Below, piece by piece: positions 49,469 to 57,442 of a stretch of DNA of 64,000 nt. The stretch is from Paenibacillus_E qinlingensis. Its GTDB lineage: Bacteria; Bacillota; Bacilli; Paenibacillales; NBRC-103111. The position numbers were made by a program, and so were the translations under genes. The first letter of the stretch is position 1; every line of letters begins with the position of its first letter. The stretch covers positions 10,514-74,513 of the forward strand of contig NZ_JAQIVH010000037.1 in assembly GCF_028746185.1 (NCBI RefSeq), written 5' to 3'. The notes under the pieces were generated by a model. The model did no database searches, had not been told where the DNA came from, and saw only the letters and a program-made list of their open reading frames with translations.

Positions 49469-50548
49469 TTAGGAAGCCCTCTCTTTCTTGCGTTTGCCGT
49501 AGAACGGGATCAGTACCCATTTGACAATACCTTGGGTAGCAACGAAGAAAATCACCGATCCGATGACAATACGGATAATTTCTGGCGGCACATCCGCACC
49601 AAAGCTCATCCCCGCAGAACCATAAGATAAGCCACCAAATAAAATAGCGCCCAGCACGACGCCTATCGGATTGTTGGCCCCGAGCAAGGATACCGCGATA
49701 CCATCGAACCCATACCCTGTCGTACCTGCCGCAACAACCTGATAATGGAATACACCTAGAACCTCGAACACACCAGCAAGTCCAGCAAACACCCCGGAAA
49801 TAAACATCGCCTTAATGATGTTCTTATTCACGTTCATGCCCGCATACTTGGCGGCATCGATATTATGCCCTACGGCACGCAGTTCGTAGCCTTGCTTCGT
49901 TTTCCAAAGAATCAAGTAGAAGACGACCGCTGCCAGAATAGCAATTAAGGTTCCCCAGTGGAGCCTCGCATGATTCATCGCTTCCGATAACCAACCAATA
50001 CTGAGTGACGCTGAGTCTTGAATCATATAAGAACGTTGCTGCTTCGGTTCTAGAAGGAAGGCATTCACAATATAGTTGGACAAGAACAAAGAGATCCAGT
50101 TCAACATGATCGTGGTTATTACTTCGTTAACGCCGCGCTTCGCTTTCAAATAGCCTGCAATGGCACCCCAAAGTCCGCCGACCAACGCACCGACAATAAC
50201 CGCAAGAGGAGCATGGATGATCCACGGCAGTCCATGGATTTTGACGCCAATAAAGGTAGCCCCCGTCATCCCCATCACGAACTGCCCTTCCGCACCAATA
50301 TTGAACAACCCTGTACGGAATGCGAAAGCGACGGATAAACCTGTAAGAATCAATGGCGTAATCGCCCGAATTGACTCACCAATGTCATACGGACTGCCCA
50401 AAATACGCGAGAACAATGCCCCATACGCAGCAATCGGATTATAACCGCCAGCCAGCATGACAAGCGCTCCGAATAGCAGCCCCAGCACGATCGCCACAAG
50501 GGGATTGACCGCTGATTCACTTGTAAAAACGCGAACAATTTTATTCAT
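49469..50548 (-). CDS. nupP: Nucleoside ABC transporter permease (NupP-like)
   Basis: The 359-residue membrane protein has about 9-10 hydrophobic segments. FRTGLFNIGAEGQFVMG is the conserved permease loop, and YELRAVGHNIDAAKYAGMNV is the coupling region facing the ATPase. Its start overlaps the ATPase stop by 8 bp, with AAAGGAG upstream, so the genes are coupled. It forms the channel with NupQ. Confidence 0.88.
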   Translation of the reverse strand: MNKIVRVFTSESAVNPLVAIVLGLLFGALVMLAGGYNPIAAYGALFSRILGSPYDIGESIRAITPLILTGLSVAFAFRTGLFNIGAEGQFVMGMTGATFIGVKIHGLPWIIHAPLAVIVGALVGGLWGAIAGYLKAKRGVNEVITTIMLNWISLFLSNYIVNAFLLEPKQQRSYMIQDSASLSIGWLSEAMNHARLHWGTLIAILAAVVFYLILWKTKQGYELRAVGHNIDAAKYAGMNVNKNIIKAMFISGVFAGLAGVFEVLGVFHYQVVAAGTTGYGFDGIAVSLLGANNPIGVVLGAILFGGLSYGSAGMSFGADVPPEIIRIVIGSVIFFVATQGIVKWVLIPFYGKRKKERAS

Positions 50549-52082
50549 GAAGGGCTCCTTTCTCCGTTCGCTTACTGCCCGCCATTAGCAGACCGATCTC
50601 CTGATCGTTCGTATCCTGCGGCATCACTTCGCCCACAATCTGTCCTTCGTAGATAACGGCAATCCGATCAGAAACATTCATAATTTCATCCAGCTCAAAA
50701 GAAATCAACAGAACAGCTTTCCCTTTGTTCCGCTGCTCAATCAGCATCCGATGCACGAATTCAATCGCACCTACATCCAAACCACGCGTCGGCTGTGCCG
50801 CGATCAACAGGTTCGGATTCTTATGTATTTCCCTCGCAATAATCGCCTTTTGCTGATTACCTCCGGACAAGGAACGCGCCTTGTTGTAAATACTCGGTGT
50901 CCGCACATCGAACTGCTTAATCAACGCCTCTGCATGCTTATCAATGGCATCATAGTTCAGAAAGCCGCCTTTGTTATAAGCAGGATGGAAATACGTTTCG
51001 AGCACCATATTTTCACTCATTGTAAAATCAAGCACCAACCCGTGTTTATGCCGATCCTCAGGGATATGCGATAATCCTGCTTCCGAAATCTCCCGCGGTG
51101 TCTGATTCGTAATATCGCTGCCCATGAGCAGCACTTTACCGCCATCCACAGCACGCAAGCCCGTCAATGCCTCGATCAATTCGCTTTGACCGTTGCCATC
51201 TACACCTGCAATACCGAGAATTTCTCCAGCCTTCACCTCAAAATTAAGTCCTTTCAGCGAAGCTAATCCTTGCTGATTACGCACCATCAAATCTTGAACC
51301 TGGAGAACAGGCTCACCAAGTTTCGCGGCTTCCTTACTCACTTTAAAAGAGACATCGCGCCCGACCATTTTCTCGGCTAGAATTTGTGGATTCGCTTGGG
51401 CGCGTGCCAAAGAATCAATCACTTTACCGCGGCGAATAATCGTTACCGTATCGGCGATCTCCATAATTTCTTTCAGCTTATGTGTAATGAGAATAATGGA
51501 CTTGCCCTCTTTCACAAGGTTACGCATAATGACCATCAATTCACTAATCTCTTGCGGCGTTAATACAGCTGTAGGCTCATCAAAAATTAATATATCGGCA
51601 CCGCGATACAGCGTTTTCAATATCTCTACACGCTGCTGCATACCGACTGAAATATCTTCAACTTTGGCTTTTGGATCCACACGTAAACCATATTGCTCGG
51701 ATAGCTTGCGTACTTTCTCTTGTGCTGTTCGGATATCCACATTCATACCACGTTTGGGCTCCATCCCCAAAATGATATTCTCAGTTACTGTAAACGGTTG
51801 TACCAACTTGAAATGTTGATGCACCATCCCGATGCCGAGCTCAATCGCTCGATTCGGACTATCAATAAAAACCTCGTTGCCTTGTACATGAATACTACCT
51901 TCGTCCGGCTGATATAGACCGAACACAATGTTCATCAGTGTTGATTTACCTGCACCATTCTCGCCAAGCAAGGCATGAATTTCGCCTTTTTTCAACTTCA
52001 GGCTAATGGCGTCATTAGCAACAATGCCTGGAAACCGTTTCGTAATGTTGCGAAGTTCAACAACTGGGACTGCTTCACTCAT
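50541..52082 (-). CDS. nupO: Nucleoside ABC transporter ATP-binding protein (NupO-like)
   Basis: The 513-residue protein is a double nucleotide-binding protein. The first domain has Walker A LLGENGAGKSTL (about 37-48), signature ISVGMQQR and Walker B ILIFDEPTAVL. The second has a modified Walker A (GIAGVDGNGQSEL), signature LSGGNQQK and LLIAAQPTRGLD in place of a normal Walker B. This asymmetric layout is standard for sugar/nucleoside (RbsA/YufO-type) importers. It powers the NupP/NupQ pair. Confidence 0.92.
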   Translation of the reverse strand: MSEAVPVVELRNITKRFPGIVANDAISLKLKKGEIHALLGENGAGKSTLMNIVFGLYQPDEGSIHVQGNEVFIDSPNRAIELGIGMVHQHFKLVQPFTVTENIILGMEPKRGMNVDIRTAQEKVRKLSEQYGLRVDPKAKVEDISVGMQQRVEILKTLYRGADILIFDEPTAVLTPQEISELMVIMRNLVKEGKSIILITHKLKEIMEIADTVTIIRRGKVIDSLARAQANPQILAEKMVGRDVSFKVSKEAAKLGEPVLQVQDLMVRNQQGLASLKGLNFEVKAGEILGIAGVDGNGQSELIEALTGLRAVDGGKVLLMGSDITNQTPREISEAGLSHIPEDRHKHGLVLDFTMSENMVLETYFHPAYNKGGFLNYDAIDKHAEALIKQFDVRTPSIYNKARSLSGGNQQKAIIAREIHKNPNLLIAAQPTRGLDVGAIEFVHRMLIEQRNKGKAVLLISFELDEIMNVSDRIAVIYEGQIVGEVMPQDTNDQEIGLLMAGSKRTEKGALHE

Positions 52083-52142
52083 AAGATCACCCTAATGATC
52101 AATTTTTTATTATTTGTTTCCCGTTTTCCATTAAAACTAAAG

Positions 52143-52173
52143 AACAAGGCTAGTTAATATAACTAGCCTTGTT
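52143..52173 (-). repeat. Intercistronic hairpin between nupN and nupO
   Basis: A perfect 14-bp stem (52143-52156 and 52160-52173) with loop ATA lies between the binding-protein gene and the ATPase gene. On the minus strand it is followed by TTCTTTAGTTTT, so it could act as an attenuator or protect the 3' end of the nupN message, giving more binding protein than transporter. Confidence 0.7.
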
Positions 52174-52221
52174 TGTACAGAAGCAAACCTATCGTTCTTA
52201 CCAATCACATCAATTTGACGC

Positions 52222-53271
52222 TTATGGTTTTTCAGGAACTTTGATTTCGCCGCTAATAATTTTGGCTTTGTACTCGTCTACTTTTTTCAAGATATCAGCA
52301 GAAACGTTTTTCTTGGATGTATCAGGAAGGCCTACACCATCGTCTTTCAGACCCAATGTAACAACTTTACCACCTTGGAATTTACCTGAGATCACATCTT
52401 TGGATACACGAAGTACCGCAGAGTCAACACGCTTCAACATGGACGTCAATGTAACTTCATCCCCAAACTCAATGGATTGGTCTTTATCTACACCGATAAC
52501 CCATACTTTTTTACCGTTTTTCGCACGATCTTTCGCTTCGTTGAATACACCGTTACCAGTCGATCCAGCTGCGTGGAAAATGATATCAGCGCCATCGTTA
52601 TAAATCGTTGCTGCTGCTGCTTTACCAAGATCAGGCTTGTCGAAAGCGCCTGTGTAGTTGATTTGAATCTTCGCATCAGGTTTTACCGCTTTAACGCCAG
52701 CTACGAAACCAGCTTCGAAACGTTTGATAACCGGGATGTCGATACCGCCAACAAAACCGATTTTATTTGTTTTTGTTGTAAGACCTGCTACCACACCAAC
52801 AAGGTAGGAACCTTCTTGCTCGGAGAAAGTAACGGACTCTACGTTTGGAGCTTCTACAACGTTATCAATGATCGCAAGTTTTGCGTTCGGGTTCTGAGTT
52901 GCTACTGTTTTAACCGCGTCACCCATTAAGAAGCCAATACCCCAAGTAAGGTTATAGCCGTCTTTAACGAATTGATTCAAGTTAGGCGTGTAGTCTGCAT
53001 CACTTTTACTTTCAAGGTTTTTCACGTTAGCGCTTGTTTGTTTCTTCAGTTGCGTCAAGCCTTCCCAAGCGCTTTGGTTAAAGGATTTGTCGTTTACGCC
53101 ACCGATATCTGTAACCATGCCGATTTTGAAGTCTTTACCTGTGTTATCGCTAGCTGCTGCACTTGCTGCTGGTGATGCGGATGAACCTGTCTCTTCTTTT
53201 TTGGCACAACCAGAAATCACTAGTGCAGAAACCGTTACAGCCATCAGAACTGTTGAAAAAATCTTCTTCAT
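52222..53271 (-). CDS. nupN: BMP-family nucleoside-binding lipoprotein (NupN-like)
   Basis: The 349-residue protein starts with a lipoprotein signal peptide whose lipobox ISGC places the lipidated cysteine at C22, followed by a Ser/Ala-rich linker. The mature part begins KIGMVTDIGGVNDKSFNQSAWEG, the hallmark of BMP/Med-type nucleoside-binding proteins, and contains NPNAKLAIIDNVVEAPNVES and IIFHAAGSTGNGVFNEA. It captures a nucleoside outside the membrane for NupOPQ. ATG 53271 has TGGGGG about 8 bp upstream; the longer frame to 53322 would add residues before the signal peptide. Confidence 0.92.
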   Translation of the reverse strand: MKKIFSTVLMAVTVSALVISGCAKKEETGSSASPAASAAASDNTGKDFKIGMVTDIGGVNDKSFNQSAWEGLTQLKKQTSANVKNLESKSDADYTPNLNQFVKDGYNLTWGIGFLMGDAVKTVATQNPNAKLAIIDNVVEAPNVESVTFSEQEGSYLVGVVAGLTTKTNKIGFVGGIDIPVIKRFEAGFVAGVKAVKPDAKIQINYTGAFDKPDLGKAAAATIYNDGADIIFHAAGSTGNGVFNEAKDRAKNGKKVWVIGVDKDQSIEFGDEVTLTSMLKRVDSAVLRVSKDVISGKFQGGKVVTLGLKDDGVGLPDTSKKNVSADILKKVDEYKAKIISGEIKVPEKP

Positions 53272-53373
53272 CGATTTTACCCCCATCGTATCATCATTTA
53301 ATTGAAACCATGAAGCCCACACTGTAGGTTGACCAAATTCAGTTAAATTATGTAAGCCAGCTTTGAATTGAGT

Positions 53374-53403
53374 GTATCACTTCGATTTCTAACATAAAAG
53401 CAA
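53374..53403 (-). promoter_or_regulatory. Candidate promoter of the nucleoside ABC operon
   Basis: On the minus strand TTGCTT (53403-53398) and TGATAC (53379-53374) are separated by 18 bp, about 100 bp before the nupN start. No other operon promoter was recognised in the 300-bp gap before ilvA's end. Confidence 0.4.
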
Positions 53404-53561
53404 ATCGCCTTCGTATTCACAAAATTCGTTATGTCACACAAGTTAACACGCTTTTTTTGTTTTCTCCGACAATATAGGTTCTAAGCCCCAATTATTGATT
53501 ATACAACCAGTGGTCAATAAAATCTAGATTGCTCCATGTTAATTTTATGACACTTTTTATA

Positions 53562-53591
53562 CAAAAAAATACCTTCTCTAAATGAGAAGGT
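53562..53591 (-). terminator. Intrinsic terminator of ilvA
   Basis: ACCTTCTC (53571-53578), a 5-nt loop and GAGAAGGT (53584-53591) form a stem that overlaps the ilvA stop. The minus strand then reads ATTTTTTTG. Confidence 0.88.
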
Positions 53592-54837
53592 TAAATAGCT
53601 TAGGGTCCTTATTGATTTCAATATAGCCGTAATCTTTACGAGATAGGCGCTCGATGAGTCCTTCATAATCGTCTTTATTCTTAAGCTCGATTCCCACTAA
53701 GGCTGGCGCATCATCACGATTATTCTTCTTCGTGTATTCAAAACGTGTGATATCGTCGGAAGGACCAAGTACTTCCTCCAGAAATTCACGCAGCGCTCCT
53801 GCACGTTGTGGGAAATTCAAGACAAAGTAGTGCTTCAAGCCTTCGTACACAAGCGATCTCTCTTTAATTTGCTGCATCCGGTCGATGTCATTGTTCCCAC
53901 CGCTGATGATACACACAACGTTCTTGCCTCGGATTTGCTCGCGGTACGCATCCAGTGCAGCAACAGGAAGCGCTCCTGCTGGCTCAATGACAATCGCGTT
54001 GCTGTTGTACAGCTCCAGTATCGTTGTGCATTCTTTGCCGGCAGGGATAATCACGATATCCTCTAGCTTCTCTCTGCAAATTTCGAACGTCATCTCGCCT
54101 ACCTGGGCTACAGCAGCACCATCAACAAACTTCTCAATGGACGGCAACTTAACGACGTTCCCTTGCTTCAATGCTTCTGTCATACTTGCCGCACCTTCTG
54201 GTTCTGCACCAATAATGCGCGTTCGCGGCGACACGCTCTTCACATAAGTAGAGACACCGGCAGCTAGTCCACCTCCGCCAATAGTGGCAAAGATGAAATC
54301 TGGCGTTTCCGGCATCTGATTCATGATCTCCAAGCCAACAGTCCCTTGCCCAGCAATCGTACGCACATCATCAAAGGGATGGATAAATACCTTTTTCTCT
54401 TGCAGGCAGTAAGCCTTTGCTTGTGCTGATGAATCGTCAAAGGAATCACCCGTAAGGATGACTTCCACGAAAGAGCCGCCGAACAGCTTCACTTGCGAGA
54501 TTTTTTGACGCGGTGTCGTTGTCGGCATGAAAATCTTGCCCTCAATGCCGAGCTGCTTGCAAGAATAAGCTACACCCTGTGCGTGGTTGCCCGCACTCGC
54601 ACACACAACCCCCGCCGCGCGCTCCTCTTCCGTTAAGCTCTGAATTACATTGTAAGCTCCGCGAATTTTGAACGAACGCACAATTTGCATATCTTCACGT
54701 TTGAGGTAAACGTTACATTCATACTGGTTAGAGAGCAGCTCATTGCGTTGCAACGGCGATGGTTCGATCACCTTGCTGAGCACATGATTGGCTCTAATAA
54801 TATCTTCCAAACCCACTTTACCAGATACAACCATCAT
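53578..54837 (-). CDS. ilvA: Threonine dehydratase (biosynthetic)
   Basis: The 419-residue PLP enzyme has the Schiff-base lysine in SFKIRGAYN (near residue 58), the phosphate-binding loop GGGGLAAG, SAGNHAQGVAYSC, and a single C-terminal ACT-like regulatory domain (YFVLNFPQRAGALREFLEEV...), the shorter Bacillus-type form. It makes 2-oxobutyrate, the first step to isoleucine, and so supplies the ilvBN product encoded about 12 kb away. ATG 54837 has AAAGGG about 11 bp upstream; GTG 54846 is closer to that site. It is monocistronic with its own terminator. No T-box leader is visible. Confidence 0.95.
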   Translation of the reverse strand: MMVVSGKVGLEDIIRANHVLSKVIEPSPLQRNELLSNQYECNVYLKREDMQIVRSFKIRGAYNVIQSLTEEERAAGVVCASAGNHAQGVAYSCKQLGIEGKIFMPTTTPRQKISQVKLFGGSFVEVILTGDSFDDSSAQAKAYCLQEKKVFIHPFDDVRTIAGQGTVGLEIMNQMPETPDFIFATIGGGGLAAGVSTYVKSVSPRTRIIGAEPEGAASMTEALKQGNVVKLPSIEKFVDGAAVAQVGEMTFEICREKLEDIVIIPAGKECTTILELYNSNAIVIEPAGALPVAALDAYREQIRGKNVVCIISGGNNDIDRMQQIKERSLVYEGLKHYFVLNFPQRAGALREFLEEVLGPSDDITRFEYTKKNNRDDAPALVGIELKNKDDYEGLIERLSRKDYGYIEINKDPKLFNLLI

Positions 54838-54950
54838 CTCAAACACCCTTTCTTTGTTGAAGCTTCCATATAAGTTTTAACATGTATTGTAACATATGTG
54901 GTGCGTTCTGTACGCAAATATTGAGGAGAGTTTACAAACAAAAGCCGCCC

Positions 54951-54980
54951 CTCGCAGTCAATTGACCTTGAGGAGCGGCT
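54951..54980 (-). terminator. Terminator of the DHA2 exporter gene
   Basis: AGCCGCTCCTC and GAGGGGCGGCT (minus strand, one mismatch) enclose a loop with GTCAATTGAC and are followed by TTTTGTTTG, about 25 bp after the exporter stop. Confidence 0.8.
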
Positions 54981-55004
54981 CCTATATACGTCTATGCTTA
55001 TGGA

Positions 55005-56507
55005 CTAGTGTCCGATCATCATCGGAATTTCAGCCGCATTCTCGGAATCGCCTTCCACTTTCTTAGGCTTCTGCAGCATGAAGCCAAGCAGACCGCCAAG
55101 AATAGCGATACCAAGCAAAATGAGGAACGTATGTCCGAACGCAGAAGCGTATAAGCCAACGTCTGGCTTTTGTGCGCCTGATTCAACCATCAAATCCTTA
55201 AATTTCGTACTGAAAATCGTCATCAAGATCGCAATGGCGAAGGACATCATAACTTGCTGCGCCGCGTTCGTCAGGGACGTTACACGACCAACCAAGTTCT
55301 GTGGCGCCGATTGAATCAAGTGATTGTTCAACGGCATCATGAATAGTCCCATACCAGCTCCCAGAAGCGTCAGCGGCAGCATAACTGTGCCTACACCTGA
55401 ATCACCGGAAATATTGGATAGCAAGAACGCCGAAATCGTTGTTAGCAACATTCCCGCTACGACGAGCGGACGTGAGCCGAAACGGTCAGACAGCTTACCA
55501 CCGATTGGCATGAACAATCCGGAAGCCAAAGCTTGAGGAAGCATGATCAATCCCGTTTTCAAAGGGCTGTATCCATGTGCTTGTTGTAAGAATAAAGGTA
55601 CTAGGAACATCGTACCGAACATCGCAATTTGTGAAATCCATTGCACGATAATCCCTTTCGTGAAGTTGCCTGAACGGAATACACGAAGTTCCAAAAGCGG
55701 ATTCTTCTGTTTCAATTCAACAATGATGAATAGGATAAGTGCGATTACACCAATACCCGAACCAACCAATGTATCAGCATCTGTCCATGTGGATTTCCCA
55801 GTTATCGGATCAATACCACCGTTGGAAACGCCGTAAACAAGTGCTGCGAAAGCTAGAGGCCCTAACAACATGCCCAGCAAATCTAGGGAAGCAACGCTTT
55901 GACGCTGCATATTAGGCAATGTACGAATACCTAAAATAATACCAATAACACCGATAGGCAGATTAATAAGGAAAATCCACTGCCAGCTGTGATACTCAAC
56001 TAACCAACCCGCAACGACAGGACCAAGAGCTGGGCCTAGCAGGATCGGAATACCCATCATACCCATGACCGCCCCTACTTTGCCCGGAGGGGATAGACGA
56101 TAAATGAAGGCCATAGCAATCGGCACGACAACACCGCCGCCTAAACCTTGAATAATACGGAAAGCAATCAACATTTCAACCGAGTTCGCTAGCGCACATA
56201 GACCAGAGCCTATAGTGAAAAGACCTACGGAGATTAGAAAAATCTTCTTGGCACCGAAACGATCCGATAACCAACCTGCCAGTGGAATAACCGCGGCTTG
56301 CGCTAAGGCATAACCAATGACCGTCCATTGCACGAGTGATAAGTTCAGCAAATTAAATTCTTCTTGCAGCTTTGGAAGCGCAACGTTAACCGCTGTTCCG
56401 TCCAAAATAACCATGAAAATACCCACGACAATCGCTATCAGAGGCCCTAGAATGCTGCGCATTGAAAACGGGGCTTCTGTTTCTTTCGCTGTTGCTTGTG
56501 AAGACAT
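55005..56507 (-). CDS. MFS multidrug exporter, DHA2 (14-TM) family
   Basis: The 500-residue protein has about 14 hydrophobic segments. LDGTAVNVALP in segment 1 is the DHA2/EmrB-QacA motif D1, LAGWLSDRFGAKK is motif A, and GLGGGVVVPIAMAFIYRL is the segment 4-5 region of this family. It probably exports lipophilic drugs. ATG 56507 has TGGAGGGA about 5 bp upstream; a longer frame to 56594 adds an unlikely N-terminus. The divergent tetR gene 212 bp away is its likely repressor. Confidence 0.92.
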   Translation of the reverse strand: MSSQATAKETEAPFSMRSILGPLIAIVVGIFMVILDGTAVNVALPKLQEEFNLLNLSLVQWTVIGYALAQAAVIPLAGWLSDRFGAKKIFLISVGLFTIGSGLCALANSVEMLIAFRIIQGLGGGVVVPIAMAFIYRLSPPGKVGAVMGMMGIPILLGPALGPVVAGWLVEYHSWQWIFLINLPIGVIGIILGIRTLPNMQRQSVASLDLLGMLLGPLAFAALVYGVSNGGIDPITGKSTWTDADTLVGSGIGVIALILFIIVELKQKNPLLELRVFRSGNFTKGIIVQWISQIAMFGTMFLVPLFLQQAHGYSPLKTGLIMLPQALASGLFMPIGGKLSDRFGSRPLVVAGMLLTTISAFLLSNISGDSGVGTVMLPLTLLGAGMGLFMMPLNNHLIQSAPQNLVGRVTSLTNAAQQVMMSFAIAILMTIFSTKFKDLMVESGAQKPDVGLYASAFGHTFLILLGIAILGGLLGFMLQKPKKVEGDSENAAEIPMMIGH

Positions 56508-56618
56508 GTAATCCCTCCATCCGATTAATTTCTCTCTTTTGTCTATCGTTGACCGTATATAGTATACCCTGTACAATACAATAGTGGCAGACATACACGA
56601 GCATCAATAACTTCCGTT

Positions 56619-56642
56619 GTAAACGGACAAATGTCCGCTTAC
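56619..56642. promoter_or_regulatory. 24-bp dyad, candidate TetR operator
   Basis: GTAA, CGGACA, AA, TGTCCG and TTAC form a near-perfect dyad between the divergent DHA2 exporter and tetR genes. An outer GCATCA (56601) and TGATGC (56648) add a second layer of symmetry around the same centre. Confidence 0.6.
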
Positions 56643-56719
56643 ATTCATGATGCTAACAGAACTTTCGTTTCTTTGTCAATACGAACACAATAAATTCATA
56701 TCTAACGAGGTGGTTACAG

Positions 56720-57331
56720 ATGTCCATTCGTCATGAACGCAAGGACGCCATGGAAAATCGCCAATTAATACTCCAAACCGCCAAACAACTCTTTCATGAT
56801 TATGGCGTTCAATCGGTCAGCATGCATCAAATTGCCAAAACAGCAGGCATTGGACAAGCAACCCTCTATCGCAGATATGCGCATAAAGGAGACCTTTGCT
56901 TTGATGTCCTTCAACATTATGCGCAGCAGTTTATCGATGATATTATGAACTATCTCGATACACATAACCAGGCCGCCCCTATTGATCGGCTGGCAGGTAT
57001 TTTGGATTTATGGATTGATGAGATTGAAGAAAAAGCCGAGCTAATCGTTGCCATGTCAACTAAGATTGATATGAACTGCGAGGATGGACGCGGCAACTTC
57101 TTTTTGTCTCCTATCTACCATTTCATACGCGATAAATTGTCGGAGCTTATTCTCGAATCCCTTGGACCTGAGCGAGATCAGCCAACGGAGCCAGACTTTG
57201 CAGCCCATACAATCATTTGCTCCATGTCACCGATCGGCTATTTTCACATCAAGAACGAGAAAGCCTATACGAAAGAGCATATGAAGGCACATTACCGTCA
57301 GTTGTGCTTCTTTCTTTTCAAAAGAGACTAA
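56720..57331 (+). CDS. TetR-family regulator of the adjacent exporter
   Basis: The 203-residue protein has a TetR helix-turn-helix (about 15-62: ILQTAKQLFHDYGVQSVSMHQIAKTAGIGQATLYRRYAHKGDL) and a helical ligand-binding domain ending in a TetR_C-like region. GAGGTGG precedes the ATG by 8 bp. It is divergent from the DHA2 exporter, with a 24-bp dyad between them, so repression of both genes and drug-induced release is the likely mechanism. The ligand is unknown. Confidence 0.9.
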   Translation: MSIRHERKDAMENRQLILQTAKQLFHDYGVQSVSMHQIAKTAGIGQATLYRRYAHKGDLCFDVLQHYAQQFIDDIMNYLDTHNQAAPIDRLAGILDLWIDEIEEKAELIVAMSTKIDMNCEDGRGNFFLSPIYHFIRDKLSELILESLGPERDQPTEPDFAAHTIICSMSPIGYFHIKNEKAYTKEHMKAHYRQLCFFLFKRD

Positions 57332-57372
57332 CTCTCTTGCCTCTGTTGCCACAAATGCCTAGACGGCTGAAT

Positions 57373-57405
57373 AAAGACCTCTCAATGTTGCATTGAGAGG
57401 TCTTT
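57373..57405. terminator. Bidirectional terminator between tetR and the YcdB-SLH gene
   Basis: Two perfect 15-bp arms (57373-57387 and 57391-57405) enclose TTG. Ts follow on both strands, fitting the convergent genes. Confidence 0.9.
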
Positions 57406-57442
57406 TGTCGTTTCATTATGCGATTATGCGACTCACAATAGA

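Noticed and set aside
53335..53350. CodY-like box upstream of nupN
   Set aside because: AAATTCAGTTAAATT resembles the CodY consensus only if a 1-nt insertion is allowed, so it was not reported as a site although CodY control of nup genes is known in B. subtilis.
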